64,000 nt of DNA from Flavobacterium hydrocarbonoxydans (GCF_009789235.1 NZ_WSTB01000007.1:124001-188000), one strand, 5' to 3'; shown: positions 44,414-53,400, counted from the first letter of the stretch. Numbers and translations: made by a program. Notes: generated by a model not told the origin, from the letters alone.

Positions 44414-45115
44414 TTACCATTGATGAAAACTGTAGCCTAACGAAAAAGAAATAACCCCGCTTTTGTTTTGATTTTCGATAAACTGAAAAGAAGACGCATT
44501 ACTTTTTACCACATCTTTTACGCCTAAATAATAGCGTAAATCGAAGTGGATACTTTGGTGCAATTCGTAACCCAAAGCAAAACATAACGAGAAATCGTCA
44601 GCACCGTCAAGACCATCCTGATAGAATTGTCTCGTGGCCACATCGTACATTCCGCCAGCTTCGTTAGATTTATAAGTAATATTATTGGGAGATAAACTGA
44701 TGCCATAGAAAGCACCAAAACCTAAATTTAAACCTTCATAGGGATATACTTTGTATAAAGCACCAAGCTGCAGATAGGAATATTTTAATCCTAATTCAAA
44801 TTCCTTGCCTGTAGTATCGTGATAATTGACCGTTTGCGAAGACTGTCTGAACAAAAGTTCCGGCTGAATGGCCACTCGGGTATCATGAAGCTTGCAATTC
44901 AAAAAAAAACCGCCTTCTATGCCATAGCCACCCTTGGTTTCCATAACACTATTATCAAAAGTATTATCTCGTCCTTTAATGCTTTCGGGTAAATTACTGA
45001 TTTTAGAATAAATTCCTCCGAGCTTTAATCCGTAGGTGATATTAGTCTCATTTTGTGCGTAGGTTGCATCGTAAAAAAAAGAGCAAAATATTAATAAGTG
45101 TAATAGTACTTTCAT
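44414..45115 (-). CDS. Outer-membrane beta-barrel protein (PorT-like fold), paralogue 1
   Basis: Protein of 233 residues with signal peptide ending near YDATYAQNE. Strand-rich body with ITYGLKLGGIYSKISNLPES, LNLGFGAFYGISL and HFDLRYYLGVKD, ending VISFSLGYSFHQW, a typical C-terminal outer-membrane strand. It is the first gene of the five-gene rhs cluster, 14 bases before its paralogue. The upstream region has a weak -7-like TATATTCG on the minus strand near 45134-45141. Duplication followed by divergence is the simplest origin of the pair. Confidence 0.82.
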   Translation of the reverse strand: MKVLLHLLIFCSFFYDATYAQNETNITYGLKLGGIYSKISNLPESIKGRDNTFDNSVMETKGGYGIEGGFFLNCKLHDTRVAIQPELLFRQSSQTVNYHDTTGKEFELGLKYSYLQLGALYKVYPYEGLNLGFGAFYGISLSPNNITYKSNEAGGMYDVATRQFYQDGLDGADDFSLCFALGYELHQSIHFDLRYYLGVKDVVKSNASSFQFIENQNKSGVISFSLGYSFHQW

Positions 45116-45351
45116 TCACAAAAATTTTTGCGAATATATGTATTAATTTTCGATTCATAACTTCAAAAAACCGATAAAAAGCAAAATAATCCGATGAATA
45201 CGGGTTTAAGGTGGGAATAATTGGGATTTTGGTAATCAATTTACAGGTAATAAAAATTGATTTATTCTTTTTTTGATAATTCTCAAATTTTGCGATCAAA
45301 TCTTTTTTAAATCCTTTAGAATTTTATAAAGTAAGGAAAGTATGAAAATAA

Positions 45352-45377
45352 AAAAAGCACCTCGTTGAGGTGCTTTT
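45352..45377 (-). terminator. Terminator after tRNA-Ser
   Basis: Perfect arms GCACCTC (45357-45363) and GAGGTGC (45367-45373), extended by A/T pairs; a T-run follows on the minus strand. It lies two bases beyond the tRNA 3' end. Confidence 0.9.
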
Positions 45378-45379
45378 CG

Positions 45380-45464
45380 CGGAGAAAGAGGGATTCGAAC
45401 CCCCGGACCTGTTACAGTCAACAGTTTTCAAGACTGCCGCATTCGACCGCTCTGCCATTTCTCC
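45380..45464 (-). tRNA. tRNA-Ser (anticodon TGA)
   Basis: Minus strand: acceptor GGAGAAA pairs with TTTCTCC; D arm GGCAGAGCGGTCGAATGC; anticodon arm CAGT-CTTGAAA-ACTG with anticodon TGA; a long variable arm as in class II tRNAs; T arm GGGGGTTCGAATCCC. Discriminator is G and CCA is not encoded. Length 85 bases. Confidence 0.96.
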
Positions 45465-45624
45465 AGTATGTTGCTATCGTTTGCTGATTGCGAGTGCAAA
45501 TATAGTACGCTTTTTCGATTATAAAAACTTTTTTAGAGCTTTTTTGAAGAAAAATTTAAATAATTTTTCAAGTGCTTAATAATCAGGATTTAGTTTTTGA
45601 AAAAAAATTAACAAAAAAATCAAA

Positions 45625-46014
45625 TTAGTCTAAAATAGGCACTGGTTTCTTGTTTTCGTCAACGGCAACAAACGAAAAAGTTCCGGCAACAACGCTTTCG
45701 CGAAGCTCAGAATACATTTGTTCCATAAAAATATCCACCTGAATTTTACAACTGGTTCTTCCAACACTGATTACTTTTGCCACCAATTCGATTAATGTTC
45801 CGGCTGGAATTGCTTTTCTAAAATCAATCTGACCTGTAGAAATCGTTACAACTTTCTTTCTGCTAAAACGTGTCGCACAGATAAAAGCGACTTCGTCCAT
45901 AAGATGAAGCGCTGTACCGCCAAATAAAGTGTCATAATGATTTGTAGTGCTGGGAAAAACCGCTTTGAATATACGAGTCTCAGATTTTGTAATTCTTTCT
46001 TCCAGAGTTCCCAT
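45625..46014 (-). CDS. Acyl-CoA thioesterase, YciA/hotdog type
   Basis: Protein of 129 residues with the hotdog-fold thioesterase pattern: FPSTTNHYDTLFGGTALHLMDEVAFICATRF carries the catalytic Asp and the long helix, followed by VTISTGQIDFRKAIPAG. Relatives hydrolyse short to long acyl-CoA in the cytoplasm. It starts two bases after the ribB stop and is the last gene of a seven-gene operon running from tpx. Confidence 0.9.
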   Translation of the reverse strand: MGTLEERITKSETRIFKAVFPSTTNHYDTLFGGTALHLMDEVAFICATRFSRKKVVTISTGQIDFRKAIPAGTLIELVAKVISVGRTSCKIQVDIFMEQMYSELRESVVAGTFSFVAVDENKKPVPILD

Positions 46015-46016
46015 AT

Positions 46017-47150
46017 TTAGTAGTTAACGTATTCCGTTATTTCAAGACCATACCCAATCATACCAACACGTTTCGTTTGTTCTGTATTCGATACCAGTCT
46101 AATTTTAGAAATATCCAAATCGTGTAAAATTTGAGCGCCAATTCCGTAATCTTTCGTGTCGATTACTACTTTTGGAGCTTTCATTGTTCCGCCAGCCTGC
46201 AAAGTCTTTAATTCAGAAATTCGGTTTAACAAATTAACCGCCTGCATATCCTGATTAATAAAAATCACGGCACCTTTGCCATTTTCGTTAATCACCTTAA
46301 ACATATCGTCTAATTGTTGTTCGGCGTTGTTGGTTAAGGTTCCTAACAAATCATTATTTACCTGCGAAGAGTGAATTCTTGTCAAAATAGGTTCTCCAGT
46401 ATTCCAGGTGCCTTTTGTTAAAGCAATGTGTATTTGTTTGTTTGTCGTTTGCTCGTAAGCTCTCAGTCTGAAAGTTCCAAAACGGGTTTCGATATCAAAA
46501 TCTTCTTTTTTAACAATCAAACTGTCGTGTTGCATTCTGTAAGCCACTAAATCTTCAATCGAAACTAATTTCAAATTAAATTTCTTCGCTACTTTTATAA
46601 GTTCCGGCAAACGTGCCATAGTTCCGTCTTCATTCAGAATTTCGCAAATCACTCCTGCTGGTTTAAATCCGGCAAGTCTTGCAAAGTCAATTGCGGCTTC
46701 TGTGTGACCTGTTCTTCTTAAAACACCACCTTGTTTGGCAACTAATGGAAAAATGTGTCCAGGACGCGCTAATTCGTGTGGTTTGGTATTTGGATCCACT
46801 AAAGCCTGAACCGTCAGGGCTCTGTCTGATGCCGAAATTCCTGTCGTTACACCATTCCCTTTTAAATCAACAGAAACAGTAAAAGCAGTTTCCATGTGAT
46901 CTGTATTATTCGTAACCATTGCCCGTAAGTCCAATTCTTTGCAACGGCTTTCGGTTAACGGAGTACAAATTAATCCTCTGCCATGAGTAGCCATAAAGTT
47001 GATCATTTCAGGGGTTACTTTTTCGGCTGCAGCCAAAAAATCACCCTCATTTTCACGATCTTCATCATCAACTACGATGATGACTTTACCTTGACGAATA
47101 TCTTCTATAGCTTCTTCAATGGTGTTGAGTTGTATTTTATTAGATGACAT
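46017..47150 (-). CDS. ribB: 3,4-dihydroxy-2-butanone-4-phosphate synthase with degenerate GTP cyclohydrolase II domain
   Basis: Protein of 377 residues. The N-terminal domain (about 1-205) is a complete RibB: metal-binding VDDEDRENEGDFL, THGRGLIC, and GHTEAAIDFARLAG. It makes the four-carbon riboflavin precursor from ribulose 5-phosphate. The C-terminal domain (about 210-377) has the RibA fold, but its zinc site is lost: where active enzymes have three Cys after the RVHS motif, this protein reads RIHSSQVNNDLLGTLTNNAEQQL. This resembles RibBX-type proteins, whose second domain does not make the GTP-derived precursor. A separate ribA is therefore expected elsewhere in the genome. Confidence 0.92.
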   Translation of the reverse strand: MSSNKIQLNTIEEAIEDIRQGKVIIVVDDEDRENEGDFLAAAEKVTPEMINFMATHGRGLICTPLTESRCKELDLRAMVTNNTDHMETAFTVSVDLKGNGVTTGISASDRALTVQALVDPNTKPHELARPGHIFPLVAKQGGVLRRTGHTEAAIDFARLAGFKPAGVICEILNEDGTMARLPELIKVAKKFNLKLVSIEDLVAYRMQHDSLIVKKEDFDIETRFGTFRLRAYEQTTNKQIHIALTKGTWNTGEPILTRIHSSQVNNDLLGTLTNNAEQQLDDMFKVINENGKGAVIFINQDMQAVNLLNRISELKTLQAGGTMKAPKVVIDTKDYGIGAQILHDLDISKIRLVSNTEQTKRVGMIGYGLEITEYVNY

Positions 47151-47152
47151 AA

Positions 47153-48610
47153 TTATTGTGGATTTTGAGAAGGTAAAAACCTTTTGGAAATTTTCTGAAA
47201 TAAATTGTAAATAGGAGTCGTAATGGCATCAAAATTAATTAATCCATTATCGTTTGTAGCGCGATAAGTCAATAAAATAGCCAATGGAGACAAAATAAAT
47301 GATGACATCCATGCTCCCATAAAAGGGGTCATTCCTCCTTCCTGAGAAAGTCTTTTACCAAAAGTATTGATAAAATGGAACGTGATAAAAATCAAAACAG
47401 CAAATACAATCGGCAAGCCAAGTCCTCCTTTTCTAATGATAGCGCCAAGTGGTGCTCCAATAAAAAACATTAAGAAGCACGCAAAAGCAATCACAAACTT
47501 TTCGTAAAGCGCCAAGTAGTGTTTGTTGATGTCTCTTTGCTTTTCTTTTAAGTCTTTTTGAGTAGTATCGATAGAGTAAATAGTACTTGTAATATTACTA
47601 CTGGCCGTTTTTATAAGTTCTAATTTTTCTTTGTTTTTCTTAAAAAGCGATAAAAGATTATTTGGTAATGGCTTTTTCTTTTGTTCTGGTTTTACCGCTC
47701 TCATCGTTCTTGTAATGCCAACACGCTGGTTGATATTTTCAGAAAAAGAGAGAATTTCGTTGTCTATGTTTTTATTCAACGAATCGAGCGTGTAGCGCAA
47801 TTCGCTAACATTCAGCATTCCATTGGTACTAGCAACACTTTCCTGATCTGTATCGACTTTATTTAATTCGGATAAATCAATGTTGATCACGTGTTTTTTG
47901 AAAGCACTTTTTACAAAAGGAAGTTTGCTGCGGTCTTCGTATTTTTTTGGCGTAACATCCTGATAATAATAACCGTTGTTAAGTTCCAGTTTCAGAATAC
48001 TTGATTTTTCACTGCTGATCAATTTTCCGTCTTTTGCTTTGATCACAGTTTTATTCTCGCCGTAATTATTCGGTTTTTCATGAATGGTAACACCAGTTAA
48101 AATGTTTCCGTTTTCTCCAGATTTCTTGTTTACTTTAATATTGTAAAAACCAACATCACTAAACTGTCCTTCGGCAATTGCCATAGCGGGTTTTGCCTGT
48201 GCAATGTTTTTTCTGAAATTAATAAATTTGTATTCGGCATAAGGAATTACACTATTAGCGAACCAAAAAGCAACAAGACTTAGTACACAAATAAAAATAA
48301 TCAGGATTCTCATGGCTCTCTGAAGCGAAATTCCGGATGATTTCATTGCTGCAAATTCATAATTTTCGGCTAAATTTCCGAAAGTCATAATAGACGCTAA
48401 TAAAACCGAAAGTGGTAAAACTAACGGAATGATTCGTGGCATCGAAAAGAGTAAAAATTTGATAACCAGTATCAAATCCAGATCTTTTCCAGCCAACTCA
48501 GAAATAAAGAGCCAGACAGTCTGAAGAATGAATATAAAAAAAAGGATTACAAATACCGTAGTAAATGTAATCAGGAATGTTTTTAGTAAGTATTTGTCTA
48601 AAATTTTCAA
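47153..48610 (-). CDS. LptF/LptG-family permease (lipopolysaccharide export)
   Basis: Membrane protein of 485 residues. It begins MKILDKYLLKTFLITF, typical of YjgP/YjgQ. Three helices lie near the N-terminus (about 10-35, 50-75, 98-118), then a large periplasmic beta-jellyroll-like region (about 125-370) with predicted coiled coil in the middle (TRTMRAVKPEQKKKPLP), then three helices at the C-terminus (GAPLGAIIRKGGLGLPI). LptF/G with LptB extract LPS from the inner membrane. Single genes of this family in Bacteroidota cannot easily be assigned to F or G. It is located between lolA and ribB in the operon. Confidence 0.9.
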   Translation of the reverse strand: MKILDKYLLKTFLITFTTVFVILFFIFILQTVWLFISELAGKDLDLILVIKFLLFSMPRIIPLVLPLSVLLASIMTFGNLAENYEFAAMKSSGISLQRAMRILIIFICVLSLVAFWFANSVIPYAEYKFINFRKNIAQAKPAMAIAEGQFSDVGFYNIKVNKKSGENGNILTGVTIHEKPNNYGENKTVIKAKDGKLISSEKSSILKLELNNGYYYQDVTPKKYEDRSKLPFVKSAFKKHVINIDLSELNKVDTDQESVASTNGMLNVSELRYTLDSLNKNIDNEILSFSENINQRVGITRTMRAVKPEQKKKPLPNNLLSLFKKNKEKLELIKTASSNITSTIYSIDTTQKDLKEKQRDINKHYLALYEKFVIAFACFLMFFIGAPLGAIIRKGGLGLPIVFAVLIFITFHFINTFGKRLSQEGGMTPFMGAWMSSFILSPLAILLTYRATNDNGLINFDAITTPIYNLFQKISKRFLPSQNPQ

Positions 48611-48618
48611 CCTTGTAA

Positions 48619-49311
48619 TTAATCTAATTTATTGATGTAGTACTTTGGATATTTGCTCGCTACAAAGGTAAATTGATTTTTTGATAAAGGTTGATTGGTT
48701 TTAAAAGAATTAACGGTTAAAGTGGTTTTTGTTCCATTTTTTCCGGTTTCAATCAAATTATAGATGTGTTTTGTCTGAACATCAATACCTAAAAGAATCT
48801 CTTTACGCTGATCTTTTGTATTGGTTGGTACTAATTTGATGTATTGAATTTTTCTTCCTTTTACGTTCTGAACAATATCCATATTGTATTTGTAACCTGA
48901 ATTAAAAAAAGTCAGCATTTTTGAAGGCGTTATGGCATTATCGTCTTTTTCATTTACTTTAGAAATAGTAATCTCTTCATCTTCAGGTACAATAGTGTAG
49001 TTTTTTTGACCGTCAAAGATTTTGGTCACCCCCATGAAATTCAACACGTATTGATTGCCTTTCATAATAACATTTCCTTTACTGTCCTGGTTAATATTTT
49101 CTTTAGCGTTATTTAATGAATATTTAAAATCAATAACGATATTGTCGTAACTTTTTATTTTGGCAGTAACCTGGTTCAATAAATCTTTGGCTTTTTTATC
49201 CTGAGCCTGCACAGAAGTAAAGCTCAAAAGCAGCAAAACTGCCAATTGAAAGCATTTTCTGCTCATTGCGGTGATAGAATTGTTTTTGATTTTTTGAATT
49301 TGTGATTTCAT
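48619..49311 (-). CDS. lolA: LolA-family outer-membrane lipoprotein carrier
   Basis: Protein of 230 residues from 49311; an internal ATG at 49266 (MSRKCFQLAVLLLLSF) would give a normal signal peptide and may be the true start. The mature part has the LolA pattern AKDLLNQVTAKIKSYDNIVIDFKYS...GNVIMKGNQYVL and FDGQKNYTIVPEDEE, with the SKMLTFFNSGYKY segment. LolA ferries lipoproteins across the periplasm. It is seven bases after ftsK in the operon; ftsK-lolA is a widespread gene order. Confidence 0.88.
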   Translation of the reverse strand: MKSQIQKIKNNSITAMSRKCFQLAVLLLLSFTSVQAQDKKAKDLLNQVTAKIKSYDNIVIDFKYSLNNAKENINQDSKGNVIMKGNQYVLNFMGVTKIFDGQKNYTIVPEDEEITISKVNEKDDNAITPSKMLTFFNSGYKYNMDIVQNVKGRKIQYIKLVPTNTKDQRKEILLGIDVQTKHIYNLIETGKNGTKTTLTVNSFKTNQPLSKNQFTFVASKYPKYYINKLD

Positions 49312-49318
49312 GATTTAA

Positions 49319-51772
49319 TTAATTTTGTTCATTGTTAAAAAATTGATCAAGAGCACTTAAATCTAAAATGTTAACGCTACGGGCCTTGCTTCCTTCAAAA
49401 GGACCTACGATTCCCGCTGCTTCCAACTGATCAATTAAACGACCAGCTCTGTTGTAACCTAGTTTTAATTTTCTTTGCAATAATGAAGCTGATCCTTGTT
49501 GTGCATTGACAATAATTTCAGCAGCTTCTCTAAATAAAGAATCTCTTTCGGAAATATCCATATCAAGATTAATGCCATTTTCTTCTCCAACGAACTCAGG
49601 AAGTAAATAAGCGGTGGCATAAGCTTTTTGTGAACCAATAAAATCAGTAATTTTTTCGACCTCAGGAGTGTCGATAAAAGCACACTGAACACGAACAACA
49701 TCATTCCCGTTGGTATATAGTAAATCTCCCCTACCAATTAACTGATCAGCTCCCTGGGTATCTAAAATAGTTCTTGAGTCAATTTTTGATGTTACCCTAA
49801 AAGCAATTCTGGCAGGAAAATTCGCCTTAATCAAACCTGTAATTACGTTTACCGATGGTCTTTGCGTCGCAATAATTAAGTGAATACCAATGGCACGGGC
49901 CAGCTGAGCCAGACGCGCAATAGGAATTTCGACTTCCTTACCCGCAGTCATAATCAAATCGGCGAACTCATCGACTACTAATATAATATAAGGTAAAAAG
50001 CGATGCCCTGCTTCCGGATTTAGTTTTCGGGCTTTAAATTTATCGTTGTATTCTTTAATATTACGCACCATCGCATCCTTTAATAACGAATAACGATTGT
50101 CCATTTCAACACAAAGCGAATTCAAAGTGTTCACCACTTTTGCATTGTCTGTAATAATGGCATCTTCGGTATCAGGAAGTTTGGCTAAATAATGTCTTTC
50201 TATTTTATTGAAAAGCGTAAGCTCTACTTTTTTCGGATCTACTAAAACAAATTTTACTTCGGCAGGATGTTTTTTGTATAAAAGCGAAGTTAAAACCGCA
50301 TTTAAACCAACCGATTTTCCTTGTCCTGTAGCTCCCGCCATCAATAAGTGAGGCATTTTGGCTAAATCGACAACAAAAGTTTCGTTCGAAATGGTTTTTC
50401 CTAACGCAATTGGCAATTCCATTTCAGCTTCCTGAAATTTAGCCGATCCGATAACACTTTTCATCGAAACCATCGTAGGATTCTTGTTCGGAACCTCGAT
50501 CCCAATAGTTCCTTTACCAGGAATTGGCGCGATAATACGAATTCCTAATGCAGATAATGACAACGCAATATCATCTTCTAAACTTTTAATTTTAGAAATT
50601 CTGATTCCCGCTTCCGGTACAATTTCGTATAAGGTTACCGACGGTCCTACGGTTGCTTTAATCTGTGCAATTTCGATTTTGTAGTTACGGAGTGTATCTA
50701 CAATTTTGTTTTTATTCTCTTCTAATTCTTCCTGATTAATGGTAATTCCGCCTGTTGAATATTCTTTTAATAAATCTATTGTTGGAAATTTATAATTGGA
50801 TAAATCCAAAGTTGGGTCGAATAATCCAAAATCTGCTACTAATCTTGAAGCCAGATTTTCTTCGATGATATCTTCTTCTTCGTTTTTTTCGATAACAAAT
50901 TCTTCGGTATGCACCGGCGTTTCTGTTACAGGATTGATGTTCATCTGAAGTGGCTTCAGAGTTGGATTCAAATCAATTTCAGAGGAGTTAGAAATCGTTG
51001 GTTTTAACGCTTCTTTATTGATCTCGAACTGCGTATCCGGAGTTTTTAAGTGAATATTATCCAGTTCTTCTTCGTTTTCTTCAATAGCAAATTCTTCCAG
51101 ATTGTAAGCGCTGGTATCTGTTTCTGCCTGTAAAGGCTTTTTTAGGGAACTCAATTCGGAACTGAATTCCTTTTTTGTCGAATCAAAATACGATTGAATT
51201 TTTTCCGGAGAGACTTTAATTTTAAAGATCAGATACAAAATCAACCCAAAAAGCAAGGTCAGTAAAGTACCCGTTTTCCCGATGTAATCTTGAGAAAACA
51301 AATTAAGCTCATACCCTATTGTTCCGCCTAATTCTGGAGCTGAAGTAGCGAAAAATCCAAATAAAACCGAAACAATAATAATGGCGAACAAATCCCAAAA
51401 CCAAATATTTTTAAGTTTTTTGGTCGAAAGTTCCAATGCCATAAACAATCCGGTCAGGAAAAACAGACGCACTAATATAAAAGAAGCGATTCCGAACCCT
51501 CGATATACAATTAAGTCGGACAGATAGGCTCCGAATTTTCCGAGCCAGTTTTGCACCACTTCGGAGCGATCACCCAATTCACTTACAGCGCTTTGGTCTG
51601 ATTGTCCGTTGATATAAAAGGAAATGAATGCCACTAATAAGGCAACCGAAAAAAGAACCAAAAGACAACCCAGGACGAACTTGTGTTGTTTGGTTAATTT
51701 CCAAGATTTTTTGGTCTCGGCTGAAGCTTCGGTTTTTTTATCTGAAGTAACTTTTTTGGATGTTTTTGCCAT
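49319..51772 (-). CDS. ftsK: DNA translocase FtsK
   Basis: Protein of 817 residues. A Lys-rich N-terminus precedes four membrane helices (about 30-50, 85-105, 123-145, 165-185), a flexible acidic linker (about 200-330), and the motor domain. Walker A is GATGQGKS (about 479-486) and Walker B is YIILVVDEFADLI. ATQRPSVNVITGLIKANFPARIAFRV is the conserved motor segment. A C-terminal winged-helix gamma domain (LLQRKLKLGYNRAGRLIDQLE) reads polar DNA motifs. It pumps DNA at the septum and activates XerCD for dimer resolution. Confidence 0.97.
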   Translation of the reverse strand: MAKTSKKVTSDKKTEASAETKKSWKLTKQHKFVLGCLLVLFSVALLVAFISFYINGQSDQSAVSELGDRSEVVQNWLGKFGAYLSDLIVYRGFGIASFILVRLFFLTGLFMALELSTKKLKNIWFWDLFAIIIVSVLFGFFATSAPELGGTIGYELNLFSQDYIGKTGTLLTLLFGLILYLIFKIKVSPEKIQSYFDSTKKEFSSELSSLKKPLQAETDTSAYNLEEFAIEENEEELDNIHLKTPDTQFEINKEALKPTISNSSEIDLNPTLKPLQMNINPVTETPVHTEEFVIEKNEEEDIIEENLASRLVADFGLFDPTLDLSNYKFPTIDLLKEYSTGGITINQEELEENKNKIVDTLRNYKIEIAQIKATVGPSVTLYEIVPEAGIRISKIKSLEDDIALSLSALGIRIIAPIPGKGTIGIEVPNKNPTMVSMKSVIGSAKFQEAEMELPIALGKTISNETFVVDLAKMPHLLMAGATGQGKSVGLNAVLTSLLYKKHPAEVKFVLVDPKKVELTLFNKIERHYLAKLPDTEDAIITDNAKVVNTLNSLCVEMDNRYSLLKDAMVRNIKEYNDKFKARKLNPEAGHRFLPYIILVVDEFADLIMTAGKEVEIPIARLAQLARAIGIHLIIATQRPSVNVITGLIKANFPARIAFRVTSKIDSRTILDTQGADQLIGRGDLLYTNGNDVVRVQCAFIDTPEVEKITDFIGSQKAYATAYLLPEFVGEENGINLDMDISERDSLFREAAEIIVNAQQGSASLLQRKLKLGYNRAGRLIDQLEAAGIVGPFEGSKARSVNILDLSALDQFFNNEQN

Positions 51773-51790
51773 TCTTGCGTTTACTATTGC

Positions 51791-52165
51791 CTATAGAAAT
51801 TTGGGTAAATATATAATCGAACCTATTGCTACTGCTGTCATTGCGGCAAAAAATACCGCTCCTGCAGCAATATCTTTAATAAAACCTATTCTTTCGTGAT
51901 AATCCGGATGAATAAAATCGGCTATTTTTTCGACAGCTGTATTCAATCCTTCAATGCTTACCACCAAACCAATGGCTAAAACCTGAAATAACCACTCGGT
52001 TCTTGTAATATTAAAATAGAAACCGGCAATGGTCATTAGTACGCCTAATGAAAATTGTACCATTACACTGTGTTCTGTTCTAATAAGTTTTACAGCTCCA
52101 TTAAAGGCATACGTCATGCTTTTTAACCGACCTGTAACAAAGGTATTGTCTTTTTGAAATTTCAT
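51791..52165 (-). CDS. dgkA: Diacylglycerol kinase family protein
   Basis: Membrane protein of 124 residues with three hydrophobic helices. The family signature is VSIEGLNTAVEKIADFIHPDYHERIGFIKDIAAGAV, including the catalytic Glu and metal-binding Asn/Glu. It phosphorylates diacylglycerol, or undecaprenol as in many non-enteric relatives. It lies eight bases after tpx and 18 before ftsK in the operon. Confidence 0.92.
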   Translation of the reverse strand: MKFQKDNTFVTGRLKSMTYAFNGAVKLIRTEHSVMVQFSLGVLMTIAGFYFNITRTEWLFQVLAIGLVVSIEGLNTAVEKIADFIHPDYHERIGFIKDIAAGAVFFAAMTAVAIGSIIYLPKFL

Positions 52166-52173
52166 TATAAAAA

Positions 52174-52671
52174 TTATAGTGCTGCCAATGCTGCTTCGTA
52201 ATTTGGTTCGTTAGCGATTTCAGCAACTTGTTCGGTATGGGTTACTTTTCCGTTTTCATCAACCACAATAATTGCTCTTGAGTGCAAACCTGCCAAAGGT
52301 CCGTCAACAATTTCTAAACCGTTTGTTTTACCAAAACTTCCTTCCTGAAAATCGGATAAGTTTACCACATTTGCCAATCCTTCTGCTCCACAAAAACGTT
52401 TTTGAGCAAAAGGTAAATCTCTTGAAATGCACAATACAGTTGTGTTCTCCAGGTTACTTGCGCTTTCGTTGAATTTTCTAACCGAAGTTGCGCACGTTCC
52501 TGTGTCGATACTTGGAAAAATATTTAAAACCAGTTTTTTACCGGCGAAATTGCTTAATGAAGCTATCGATAAATCGTTTTGTACTAATTTGAAATCAGCT
52601 AATTGTGAACCAACTGTTGGTAATTCTCCTGAAGTATGAATTGGATTTCCTCCTAATGTTATTGAAGCCAT
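52174..52671 (-). CDS. tpx: Thiol peroxidase Tpx
   Basis: Protein of 165 residues, an atypical two-Cys peroxiredoxin. The peroxidatic Cys is C60 in [15 protein letters not shown] and the resolving Cys is C94 in KRFCGAEGL; the Tpx N-terminus [15 protein letters not shown] is clear. It reduces organic hydroperoxides with electrons from thioredoxin. It is the first gene of a seven-gene operon (tpx, dgkA, ftsK, lolA, lptF/G, ribB, thioesterase) with intergenic gaps of at most 18 bases. Confidence 0.96.
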   Translation of the reverse strand: MASITLGGNPIHTSGELPTVGSQLADFKLVQNDLSIASLSNFAGKKLVLNIFPSIDTGTCATSVRKFNESASNLENTTVLCISRDLPFAQKRFCGAEGLANVVNLSDFQEGSFGKTNGLEIVDGPLAGLHSRAIIVVDENGKVTHTEQVAEIANEPNYEAALAAL

Positions 52672-52696
52672 GATATTTGTTTAAATTAATGAGGTT

Positions 52697-52704
52697 CAAA
52701 AGTA
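52697..52704 (-). promoter_or_regulatory. -7 promoter box for the tpx operon
   Basis: Minus-strand TACTTTTG, 25 bases before the tpx ATG. Confidence 0.55.
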
Positions 52705-52903
52705 AGGATTAATATTTGAATCTAAAAGTATTTGTTACGGGTTATAATGACAATTAAATGAGTTTTAAGATAACGGGAAAACGTTATGTTTTAGTATAGA
52801 ATGGCACGCGGATGACGCGGATTTGAATGTTTTTTTTTATTGGTGAAATGTGGGTTTTACTCATTTTTGTCACCCGATTTCTATGATAAAACCAAATCTT
52901 TTT

Positions 52904-53001
52904 TTAGGAGCTAATCCCGCTATCCGTTGCAATCTTTTGTGGCGAACCCCGCCACAAAAGGATTTCCACTTCTATCGGGGCTAGAGCATCCGTTTTCAAA
53001 A
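52904..53001 (-). ncRNA. Structured intergenic element, copy C
   Basis: On the minus strand it follows the same order of blocks as 5745-5845 and 11069-11163: GAAAACGGATGC, CTAGCCCCGATAGAAGTGG, the hairpin TTTTGTGGCG/CGCCACAAAA (52935-52959), then GCAACGGATAGCGGGATTAG and CTCCTAAAA. It lies between the tpx promoter and other repeats. Confidence 0.6.
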
Positions 53002-53020
53002 AGAATATTTTCGTTTATTT

Positions 53021-53146
53021 TGTCATCCCGAACGAGGACACGAGCGATAGCGAACTGGCGAAGCAATCTCCACAAGTAGCTCTACAAAGATTGGCGATTT
53101 AGATTGAGGAGTTTCTTGCGGGGGTCCCTCGTTCCTCGGGATGACA
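53021..53146. repeat. TTGTCATCCCGA inverted-repeat element
   Basis: The ends TGTCATCCCGAACGAGG and CCTCGGGATGACA pair, with CTCCACAAG-like internal sequence. It is the third large member of the family at 7341-7440. Confidence 0.7.
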
Positions 53147-53220
53147 TACTTTGTGGTTACTATCTTTTTCCGCGAGAGGGATGGGAACTGGCTACCGAAG
53201 TAGCGCGGACAGCCCGACAG

Positions 53221-53275
53221 CATCCCGATAAGAGGGCGTATAAGCGCAACGAATTTTTGCCCTCTTATCGGGATG
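53221..53275. repeat. CATCCCGATAAGAGGGC palindrome
   Basis: Perfect 17-base arms (53221-53237 and 53259-53275), loop of 21 bases. It forms part of a longer GC-rich block (53166-53290) unlike the AT-rich surroundings. Confidence 0.8.
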
Positions 53276-53335
53276 GTGGCTCGCCCAAAACGGGATTATT
53301 ATTTATGATTTTCTTTGTGGAGTTTCTATGTGGAG

Positions 53336-53371
53336 TTTCTTGCGGGGATCCTTCCTTCGTCAGGATGACAA
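53336..53371. repeat. Partial TTGTCAT-family element
   Basis: CTTGCGGGGATCCTTCCTTCGTC followed by AGGATGACA matches one end of the 53021-53146 element only. Confidence 0.55.
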
Positions 53372-53400
53372 GATTGAGGAAAATGGAAGGTAATAAAAAA

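Noticed and set aside
45048..45299. Minus-strand open frame of 83 codons upstream of the first beta-barrel gene
   Set aside because: It overlaps the start of that gene in another frame and has no recognisable protein features.
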